From positions 558,571 through 569,148 of the forward strand of contig MU646451.1 of NCBI GenBank assembly GCA_026770585.1: a stretch of DNA of 10,578 nt. Direction: 5' to 3'. Positions 1 through 6,309 of the stretch are shown in pieces. Each line of letters begins with the position of its first letter. The first letter of the stretch is position 1. The notes under the pieces were generated by a model. The model was not told where the DNA came from. It ran no database searches and saw nothing but the letters and a program-made list of their open reading frames with translations. The DNA comes from Baffinella frigidus. Taxonomy: Eukaryota; Cryptophyceae; Cryptomonadales; Baffinellaceae. Position numbers and translations under genes: made by a program.

Positions 1-10
1 GGGTTCTTAT

Positions 11-82
11 GAGCGAGGTACCCCTATAACTCCTGCAGGTCTAGGTAGCCTCCATAGAGGGGATTACAGGGGTACCTCGCTC
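11..82. repeat. Perfect 15-bp inverted repeat (72-bp foldback)
   Basis: GAGCGAGGTACCCCT at 11-25 pairs perfectly with 68-82. It directly abuts the truncated end of the exon 6 tail copy at 84, suggesting an insertion there. No transposase is present, so it is at most a MITE-like element. Confidence 0.8.
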
Positions 83-83
83 C

Positions 84-552
84 CTCATGATTCACGCACA
101 CCCTTTCAGGACGCGATCCCAGGCTTCAGGGTTTCGGGTGTGCGGTTAGAGTGTACAGAGTTGGGGGTTTAGGCGTTTAGGGATGTAGGGGTTAAAAGAT
201 GCCCCGGAGGCCCTGGAGGGGGGCGGCACCGTGGCTTGGGGCTCGCTGACAAATGCGCACACACTCTTTCAGGACTGGGTCCGAGGGTTCAGGGTTGAGG
301 GTTTGCGGTTAGGGTGTAGGGGGGGGGCACCGTGGCTTGCGGCTGGCTGATAATTCTCGCAAACACTCTTTAAGGACGGGATCTGAGGGTTTAGGGTCGC
401 GGGTTTGCGGTTTACGCTTAAGGGCCTACTTAGGACCTGTATCGAGAGTATTACAGAAGAAGAAGGAGAAGGTTAGGGTTTCGGGGGGGGGTGGCACCGT
501 GGCTTGGGGCTCGCTCATGATTCGCGCACATTCTTCCAGGAACGGTTTCGAG
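84..552 (-). repeat. Four tail copies of minus-gene exon 6
   Basis: Read on the minus strand, 552-498 (LEECARIMSEPQAT, donor GTGCCA), 386-331 (GTGCCC) and 285-230 (GTGCCG) repeat the exon 6 tail with a donor in register. The fragment at 120-84 has lost its end to the 11-82 inverted repeat. Only the first stays in frame. The spacers are G-rich on the plus strand and share modules such as GGATGTAGGGG. Confidence 0.85.
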
Positions 553-692
553 GGTTCAGGGGTTCGGGTTTGCGGTGAGGGTGTAGGGGTTCAGGGGTTT
601 AGAGATGTAGGGGTTGAGGGATGTAGGAGTTTGGAGATGATCCCGGAGGAGGGTCCCGGAGGGGGGTGGTTTGGAAGGGGGGGGGGCGGAAC

Positions 693-771
693 CGAGGCTT
701 GGGGCTCGCTGATGATTCGCGCACACTCTTTCAGGACGGGGTCCGAGGCGAGCTTCCTCTGGCTCGGCCCC
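693..771 (-). CDS. Minus-gene exon 6
   Basis: From a good acceptor (CTCTTGTTCGCAG) to CCTCG|GTTCCG. One base completes the split codon left by exon 5, then 26 codons follow: GPSQRKLASDPVLKEC and ARIISEPQAS, ending in phase 0. Four tail copies with donor-like GTGCC sites follow at 552-498, 386-331, 285-230 and 120-84. The gene continues beyond position 1 or into an exon not recognised here. Confidence 0.7.
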
Positions 772-2750
772 CTGCGAACAAGAGCGCCGAGTTGACTGAA
801 TCGAACGAGAGCGCCGACAGAGTTGACTGACCCGGACTGTGCCTGCAAATAAAGAGCGGTTAGTGGATAATCCTGTATCGCTTGAGCGTTTGCGGTAATT
901 GTTGTCCGTTTTGGACGTGCGGTTTTCCGGTTTTCCGGTTTTCATTTGTACCAGAAGTGTCCATTTAAAATGTTTCACGACCTTTACAACATTAAAAAAA
1001 ACCAAAACCCCGGAAAACCGCACGTCCAAGATGGACAACAATTACCGCAAACGCTCTACCGCCGGCCTACCGTAGGGTCCTACACGAGCGCCGAGTTGAC
1101 TGAACCGAACGAGCCGAAACATTTGACTGAACCGCGCAGGGATTGTCCTGCGAACGAGAGCGCCGAAACGGTTGACTGAACCGGACTGGGCCTGCAAACA
1201 AGAGCGGTTGGTGGATAACCCAGAGGACCCTACGATAGGCCGGCCGTAGGAACGTAGGGTTGTTCCTACGGATATCCTAACCAACAAAGAGTGCCGAGTT
1301 GACTGAACCGCGCAGGGTGTGTGGATCCCCGCTAGGGTGATTCCCCCAGAATTTTCGGGTGCGTTTCTGGTACACGTTAACCAGGCCTGCGAACAAGAGT
1401 GCCGAAGCAGTTGACTGAACCGAGCAAGAGAGCGCAACGGTTGAGCGACTCGCGCACGGTTTGTACCACGACGACCTGCGAACAAGAGTGCCAAAATAGT
1501 TGACTGGACCACGCAGGGTTTGTGCCAGGACGATGCCGGGCGCAACGGGTGGCTGAACCGCGCACGGTTTTTACCGGGACAGGGGGAAAAATAAGTTCCC
1601 GAATCTTAGCTGTGGAGAGAATGCTTGACGTCTGTGGAAGACGCGACAGCCGCGAGTGCAGAGAATTCCGAGACAGACTTGGCAGCCACCCGCCCGGCAG
1701 GCTCACCCCTCCACCCAACCTTAACCCTCCACCTTAACCCTCCACCTTAACCCTCCACCTTCACCCTCCACCTTCACCCTCCACCTTCACCCTCCACCTT
1801 CACCCTCCACCTTCACCCTCCACCTTCACCCTCCACCCAACCTCAACCCTGCACCCAGGGTTGGACCTTTCCACGCCGCAGCCCCCCCCAAAAAACACAA
1901 AAAACACAAAAACCTTAAACACAAAAACGCGAAAACTTTTAAAAAAAAACTTTGCGCCTTGTTCGGGGGTGGAACCTGTGGAGGGAATGTTTGACGTCCG
2001 AAGAGGACGCGACGGCCGCGAGCGCCGCGAACTCCGAGACCGACGCGGGCGAGATCCCCCCCTCAGACTGGAACGCTTTCCCCTGCGGGATTCGGGTTTC
2101 GGGTTTCGGAAAACTCCGAGACGGACGAGGGCGAGATTCCTCCGTCAGACTGGGACGCCTTCCCCTGAGGGTTGAGGGTTGAGGGCTGAGGGTTGAGGGT
2201 TGCGGGTTGAGGGTTTCGGGATTCGGGTTTCGGGTTTGGGCGAGATTCCTCCCTCAGACTGGAACGCTTTCCCCTGAGAGAGAGAGGCCTTTGTTACTAC
2301 CCACACGGTTAATCCGTAGGAGCATCCTATGTCCCTCCGAGACTGACGCGGGCGAGACCCCCCCCTCTGACTGGAACGCCTTCCCCTGATTGTTTCAGGT
2401 TTCAGGTTTCAGGTTTCGGGTTTCGGGTTTCGGAATTGGGAGAAATGCTAGACAGACGCGGGGGCGAGACTCCCCCCTCTGACTAGAAAGCCTTCCCCTG
2501 AGGCTGCGTACGAACCACGGTTAACTAATCTGCAACCATGGTTAACTAATCACCACGGTCAAGTGATCCGTACGAGCAGCCTAGGTCCCTCCGAGACTGA
2601 TGCGGACTAGACCCCCCCCTCAGACTGGAACGCCTTTCCCTGAGGATTTCGGGTTTCGGGTTTCGGATTTCGGGTCTCGGGTTTTGGAGAATTCCGAGAC
2701 TGATGCGGGCGAGACCTCCCCCTCTGATTGAAACGCTTTTTTCTCAGGGT

Positions 2751-2782
<32 letters not shown>

Positions 2783-5700
2783 GGCTTCGGGTTTCGGGTT
2801 TCGGGTTTCGGGTTTCGGGTTTCGGGTTTCGGGATGGGGGGTTAGGGTATCTTACCTCGATGGAGCGGAGGAAGGTCTGAAGAGAGTCGAATCGGTTGGA
2901 ATGGATCATCGCCTCGCGCTTCGCTGGGTCCAGCTGGTCCCATTTGCGCACCTTTCACAGGATTACAGGTTAGGGGCTAGGCGACCTGTGTTGCAGAGGG
3001 GTGAGGGTTGGAGGTGGGTCGCTGGGTCCAGGTGGCTCCCACTCAAGCACCACACAGAGGGTGGGGGGTCAGGGGTTGCGGGTTAGAGGAGGGTCGCAAC
3101 TCTCTAGTGCAGGAAGATCCCGACTCTCTGGTGCTCAGGGGACAGATGATCCCACGCTTCGCGCTTCGCTGGGTCCATGTGATGTCCCACTTGCGCACCT
3201 TCCAGAGGGTTTACGGGCTAGGGGTTCCGGCACAGGGGTTAGGGGGCCAATGATCCCCCGGGGTTAGGGGTTGGGGGACAGATGATCCCACGCCTCACGC
3301 TGTGCTGGGTCCAGGTGGTGTCCCGCTTGGGCACCTTCCACAGAGAGAAAGGTACGTTCGTTTATTGATGACGGATCCAAGGCAACACGGCCACCATGTA
3401 TTCCCTTCCGTGAAGGCCTTGTAAGACTAGGACCTAAACGCGTACGCGGTGCAGTGAACCGTGGCACGGGGGGCTTTTAGCTCTGCCTTAGTAAAACTGC
3501 GCTCGCTATCAAACAAATTTAGAGCAGAAACTCCAGCACACACGGGCAACTAAAATGCTTTTTAATGCGAGCCCAGATTTAATCAGGCAGAGCTAGCTAC
3601 GCGCCCTCAACCAGTTTCTCTCCTGTGGAGAAATACGTATAAATTGCTGGCCTTACGGCGTTGTTGCCCGAGAATATCTCCAAAAGTTGCCGATTTGTAC
3701 CACGATGATTAGAAAGACGCATGTAAGGGTTCGAGAACGCGTAGAGTGGTTGCACCATGTAGCAGCCGCAGACGTCCCGCACGCGCCTGAGAGCCTCCAA
3801 GTCCCGCGAGAGCACCCCGGGTTGACTCTCAGACTATTCTCAAGTTGACACGCTGGGGCCGCGGTACAAATCCGTCAACTTTGGAGCCGAAAAGACCCCG
3901 GGGGAAGCAAACTGGTGAGACCGAATCGACCGAGGCAGAGCTACGGCGTGCATCACGTCCCGCATTGTTGGTCGTTAGCGGTGCTTGGTGGTCGTTGCTG
4001 GTTTCGGGTCTAGAGTTCCGGGTTCCGGGTTTCGGGTTTCGGATTTCGGGTTTCGGATTTCGGGTTTCGGGTTTCGGGTGCACCATGTAGCAGCCACACA
4101 CGTCCCGCACGCGCCTGAGAGCCTCCAAGTCCCGGGAGAGCACCCCGGGTTCTCGCTTCAACCACCTGGGGTGGGGGTTCAGGGTGAGGGTTTCAGGGTT
4201 GGGGTTTCAGGGTTCAGGTTGGACCCAAGTCGTCTGTCCACACGGACATGGGGGTGTTCCTACAGATGTCCTAAACGAACCCTGCTTGACCTCGGCTTCT
4301 CGCTCCAACCACCTGGGGTGCGGTTTCAGGGCTTAGGGTGAACCCAAACAGCGGGTTACGAAGCGATTTCGTGAACTGAAACCGTTTCACGGTGTCCACC
4401 TGGGGTAGGGTTTTAGGGTTTACGTTGAACCTGGGAGCGGAGTTCTCCTGAACGACGGGGGGCCCAAGAGAAGAGACTTTTATTGAACTTATGACGTCGG
4501 ACCATAAACTTAAAGCGTCCAGGGAGGGCTCGAACTAAGGGCCCACCGGGCAGGATGTGCACAGGGTCGATCAAGGTTTGAGGGTTTAGTTTGCCGTCAG
4601 GGTTTAAGGGTTTAGGTTGAACCCAAGTCGTCTGCCAGTCCATACAGCTGGGTTAGGTCGGCTAAGTCGTCTGCCAGTCCACACAGCGGGCTTCGAAGGG
4701 ATTTCGTGATACCCCGATACGTGAGTAATCCAGAGGACCTTGCGGTATCTCAGAAAACGAGTTCTAAAACTCGTTTCCTTAAGTCAATTCCTGTACAAAT
4801 TTGTCAACTTATGCGGAGAGTAAAGAATAAGTTGACGAATTTGTAGGGGAATTGACTTAAGAAAACGAGTTTTAGAACTCGTTTTCTGAGATAAGGTAGT
4901 CCATCCGTAGGGACATAGGTTTTTTCCTTGGGATGTCCCAACCGAACCCTGGTTGATATCCGACCAGGTTTCCCTTCGTAGCCCGCTTGTGGGGCTGTAC
5001 TGAGGCGGGCTCGTCTTAAGGCTCATAGACTTTTGGATCTCTCATCTCTAGGATTGACAAATAAAGAAGAAATAGATAAGTGTGGCTGGGAGAGAAGGTC
5101 CCCTGTGCCTGAACCGAGCAAGATGTGCACGGGGATAATAACTAACCCGTTTCCGAAACGATCGAAACGCTTCACTCTCTGATACCCCCCTGTTGCACAC
5201 CCGGGAAACTGCACGATCGAAATGCTTCACCCGGGAAATCCGGAGGGGGGGCAAGGGCGCAAACTCTAATCCCGGCATCAGACTAGTTCCGGCATTTCGT
5301 ATGACCCTACGGCATGCATTGCATACGGTAGCATCCTACAGAACGCCGGAATCAGGTTGACGCCGGAATCAGGGTGTCCACCCTTACCGCAGGATGCGGG
5401 CGCTCTGCTCGTCCCCCGAGCTGCGTGAAGGCTCGAACCTGCCGCAGGGCTCCGGGTCAGCTGCTCCGGAGGCATGCCCCGTCGCGTTCTCGGCCAGGCC
5501 AGGGCTCAACAGCGTTCATGTCGCTCGCCCGTGCTCCTCGCCAAACGGTCGTTATCGCCCTCGCTTATTGCACCATGGGGCACAGAATTCAGAGATGCGC
5601 GAGCGAGGGCTCGAGGGTTTACCCGGCAACTCCCCGTGCGGCGCGGCGATCGGCGCTCGTATCCAGCGCCTCGGTCAGACTCTCGGCCACGCTCTTGCTG

Positions 5701-5975
5701 AAGTTCAGCTCGCGAATTTTAGGCATGGTATGCGCGATGGGAGCGGGGGAGCTGCTCTTGGCCCCGGCAACGGCACCAGGGGACGCCGCGCGCGGCGAAT
5801 CCCCGGGAGACCCGTAATCTGGCGAGTAATTTCCCGGCGAGGGGGGGATGGAGCGATCCATCCCCTGGACCGAGCCCGGGGATACGCTGCGGGGCGTTCC
5901 ATGGGGTGTGTTTGCTTGCGATCCCCTTGGACTGTTGCGCCAGCCCTGGATGCTGTGCAGCCCGGCGGAGAGCAT
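693..5975 (-). CDS. Unrecognised multi-exon protein gene, divergent from CFAP263, 3' part missing
   Basis: Reconstructed from splice sites and codon phase: 5975-5623, 5504-5388, 3825-3657, 2951-2856, 2082-1976 and 771-693, together 307 codons without a stop. The N-terminus is Ser/Pro-rich and probably disordered. A compact, helix-like part follows (LSRDLEALRRVRDVCGCYMV, then KWDQLDPAKREAMIHSNRF, then FLRSIE). Next come an Ala/Ser-rich exon and KLASDPVLKECARIISEPQ. I do not recognise the family and assign no function. A ciliary role could be guessed only from the shared upstream region with CFAP263. Exons 3 to 6 are well supported by GTAAG or GTTCC donors, phase agreement and their own partial copies. 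Exon 2 is weaker. The first ATG after an in-frame TGA was taken as the start. Confidence 0.62.
884..1056. repeat. 173-bp foldback element with 47-bp arms
   Basis: Arms 884-930 and 1010-1056 match at all but two positions (ends GAGCGTTTGCGGTAATTGTT and its complement). The centre is AT-rich with T and A runs. MITE-like; no clear target duplication was found. Confidence 0.88.
1061..1244. repeat. 184-bp inverted repeat with 21-bp arms
   Basis: GCCGGCCTACCGTAGGGTCC plus T at 1061-1081 pairs with 1224-1244 with one mismatch. It encloses several of the intron 3'-end units and sits immediately next to the 884-1056 foldback. Related CCTACGGTAGG and CAGAGGACC pieces recur near 4730 and 7215. Confidence 0.8.
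1612..1683 (-). repeat. Tail copy of minus-gene exon 5, donor lost
   Basis: On the minus strand it reads SVSEFSALAAVASSTDVKHS, the exon 5 tail, in frame with mostly conservative changes. The GT after CACAG has become CT. Beyond it, the same frame reads AKIRELIF, resembling KIRELNF of exon 1. Confidence 0.8.
1701..1851. repeat. 13-bp minisatellite
   Basis: About eleven units of CCACCTTCACCCT or CCACCTTAACCCT. It is C-rich on the plus strand, opposite to most repeats in this gene's introns. Confidence 0.9.
1976..2082 (-). CDS. Minus-gene exon 5
   Basis: From CCCGCAG to CACAG|GTTCCA: 35 codons plus two bases, starting in phase 0 after exon 4. It encodes GKAFQSEGGISPASVSEFAA then LAAVASSSDVKHSLH. 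Six head copies, each with its own AG, stand upstream between 2742 and 2111, and one tail copy stands downstream at 1683-1612. Complementary-strand open frames over the same DNA are shadows. Confidence 0.68.
2111..2742 (-). repeat. Six head copies of minus-gene exon 5, each after an acceptor AG
   Basis: On the minus strand, copies start at 2742, 2639, 2497, 2385, 2273 and 2164, before the complete exon at 2082. All begin right after an AG and read GKAF or KKAFQSEGG-type sequence in phase 0. They extend 36 to 56 bases and then break off. In-frame stops occur in the 2497 and 2639 copies. Spacing is 103, 142, 112, 112, 109 and 82 bases. Confidence 0.88.
2171..2837. repeat. Telomere-like heptamer arrays between exon 5 copies
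   Basis: GGTTTCG and GGTTGAG units (TTTCGGG and TTGAGGG registers) fill gaps at about 2171-2240, 2391-2440, 2645-2688 and 2745-2837. In the minus-strand transcript they are C-rich (CCCGAAA, CCCTCAA) and lie directly before the copied acceptors, where they act as the pyrimidine tract. Confidence 0.85.
2856..2951 (-). CDS. Minus-gene exon 4
   Basis: Exactly 32 codons from GTGAAAG to ATCGAG|GTAAGA, phase 0 at both ends. It encodes VRKWDQLDPAKREAMIHSNR then FDSLQTFLRSIE. The exon starts with GTGCGC, so the junction reads AG|GT. Three degraded copies of its head lie upstream at 3334-3281, 3198-3145 and 3050-3016. Confidence 0.72.
3016..3334 (-). repeat. Three head copies of minus-gene exon 4
   Basis: Copies begin at 3334 and 3198 (both after GGAAG, starting GTGCCC or GTGCGC) and at 3050, where the AG is lost. 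They keep pieces of KWDxLDPAKREA-type sequence with small frameshifts and end near the ATGATC codons of the exon. Spacing to the complete exon is 136, 148 and 99 bases. Confidence 0.8.
3335..3656. other. Intron 3 of the minus gene with a foldback element
   Basis: No gene is seen. It contains the inverted repeat 3478-3506/3567-3595 described separately. The 5' end of the intron is the GTAAGG donor at 3656-3655. Confidence 0.5.
3478..3595. repeat. 118-bp foldback element
   Basis: Arms of 29 bases (3478-3506 and 3567-3595) match at about 25 positions, including TAGCTCTGCCT at the tips. MITE-like, non-coding. Confidence 0.75.
3657..3825 (-). CDS. Minus-gene exon 3
   Basis: From CTGAGAG to AACGCC|GTAAGG. 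One base completes a split codon and 56 codons follow, including QPGVLSRDLEALRRVRDVC, PLYAFSNPYMRLSNHRG and NRQLLEIFSGNNA. The head of this exon, up to the CGCYMV codons, is copied upstream at 4151-4079 and there runs straight into heptamer repeats. The two copies differ by few bases over about 73, mostly silent or outside codons. Confidence 0.7.
4003..4078. repeat. TTTCGGG heptamer array
   Basis: About nine GGTTTCG-type units on the plus strand, ending at the broken edge of the exon 3 head copy. Confidence 0.88.
4079..4151 (-). repeat. Head copy of minus-gene exon 3
   Basis: It matches the first 73 or so bases of exon 3 (reading EPGVLSRDLEALRRVRDVC on the minus strand), stops just after the GCYMV codons and runs into CCCGAAA heptamers. 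Nearby AGs are out of phase with the copied frame, so this copy would not splice productively. Confidence 0.85.
4152..4745. repeat. Diverged tandem modules in minus-gene intron 2
   Basis: CAACCACCTGGGGTG with GGTTTCAGGG occurs at about 4158 and 4305, with a weaker third near 4397. AACCCAAGTCGTCTG with CACACAGCGGG and TTTCGTGA occurs near 4222, 4338, 4619 and 4660. TTTAGGG-like pieces lie between. No convincing exon is seen; an open minus-strand frame at 4643-4413 has no recognisable product. Confidence 0.6.
4746..4893. repeat. 148-bp foldback with 66-bp arms that are themselves hairpins
   Basis: Arms 4746-4811 and 4828-4893 match at all but about four positions around a 16-base loop. Each arm contains its own palindrome (AAACGAGTT, four bases, AACTCGTTT). 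The RNA or extruded DNA could fold as one long stem or as a multi-armed cruciform. Confidence 0.9.
4894..5387. other. 5' half of minus-gene intron 2
   Basis: No supported exon. It holds a GTAGGGACATAGG-family fragment at about 4907-4945, two copies of ACGATCGAAA-GCTTCAC (5158-5175, 5212-5229) and short direct repeats of GCCGGAATCAGG-type near 5345-5375. Confidence 0.5.
5388..5504 (-). CDS. Minus-gene exon 2 (tentative)
   Basis: Open for 117 bases from GTTGAG to CTGCG|GTAAGG. It encodes a polar stretch with PCGRFEPSRSSGDEQSARIL. The donor is good, but the acceptor lacks a pyrimidine tract. The length is a multiple of three and the phase fits both neighbours, so this could be a constitutive or a skipped cassette exon. 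Preceding intron only 118 nt. Confidence 0.42.
5623..5975 (-). CDS. Minus-gene exon 1, Ser/Pro-rich N-terminus
   Basis: The ATG at 5975 is the first in frame after a TGA. It opens 117 codons plus two bases, ending at GCCGG|GTAAAC. The N-terminal 75 residues are rich in SP, TP and GS motifs (GTPRSVSPGSVQG, then SPGDSPRAASPG), so probably disordered and possibly phosphorylated. A helix-prone segment with KIRELNFSKSVAESLTEAL ends the exon. Coding quality is supported by biased composition on this strand and a good donor. Confidence 0.6.
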
Positions 5976-6192
5976 GCGTGAACCGTTCCGTTCCCTCTTT
6001 GGTTTGATTTCGAACGGTCAAATCACGGAAAAAGTTGGAAAACGTGCGATCCCCTGCTGGAATTGGAGCCGTCGAGTCTCCAAATAACCCGCCAACAAAC
6101 GGCTTTTTGAAAAGTGGCCGAGTCAACTTGAGCTCAGCCGACGAGCCGTTGGTGCCGAGGAGCGCGCGTTTGAGGGCTAGGCAACGCACAGG
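5976..6192. promoter_or_regulatory. Shared upstream region between two divergent genes
   Basis: This 217-bp stretch separates the two proposed start codons and must hold both transcription starts and 5' leaders if the gene models are right. I see no clear TATA box or repeated motif. An AT-richer patch at about 6000-6050 could be the nucleosome-free centre. It contains none of the telomere-like repeats that fill the introns. Confidence 0.45.
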
Positions 6193-6309
6193 ATGGCGGA
6201 GGTCGACCAAGACGAGATCGGGGAGAAGCTCGCGGACATCCAGCGGGAGAATGCGCTCCTCGAGATGGAGAACAACCTGCTGACGCAGTACACGAACCGC
6301 GTCCTGCAG
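6193..6309 (+). CDS. CFAP263: CFAP263-like exon 1 (start codon)
   Basis: Thirty-nine codons from ATG to a CAG|GTGCGT donor, ending in phase 0. The residues are acidic and heptad-like (DIQRENALLEMENNLLTQY), typical of the first coiled coil of the family. The following intron (6310-6522, 213 nt) is a multiple of three and has no in-frame stop, so its retention would add 71 codons instead of truncating the protein. Confidence 0.82.

Larger units (their letters stand above)
774..1560 (-). repeat. Array of repeated intron 3' ends before minus-gene exon 6
   Basis: On the minus strand the unit is GGTTCAGTCAAC, a spacer, then CGCTCTTGTTCGCAG, which is exactly the branch-point-like, pyrimidine-tract and AG sequence just upstream of exon 6. 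Clear or partial units occur around 774, 803, 843, 1085, 1115, 1150, 1190, 1285, 1385, 1430, 1480 and 1500. Here the acceptor is copied with little exon sequence. Confidence 0.75.

Noticed and set aside
1952-2182. Plus-strand frame reading SETDAGEIPPSDWNAFP several times
   Set aside because: It looked like a repeated acidic protein. The opposite strand gives AG and GT sites in the right places, phase agreement with flanking exons and a continuous product, so the plus reading is a shadow.
2607-2951. Minus-strand open frame with repeated NPKPETR-type peptide
   Set aside because: Only its first part (exon 4) is coding. The rest is translation of the CCCGAAA heptamer array through an intron, after a GTAAGA donor.
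4413-4643. Minus-strand frame with DPVHILPGGPL as a further exon
   Set aside because: A weakly similar VHILLG stretch at about 5135-5100 hints at a repeat, but there are no convincing splice sites and no phase fit between exons 2 and 3.
5374-5981. Long plus-strand frames over the Ser/Pro-rich exon
   Set aside because: They overlap the minus-strand exon 1 and exon 2, have no family resemblance and are expected in GC-rich antisense.
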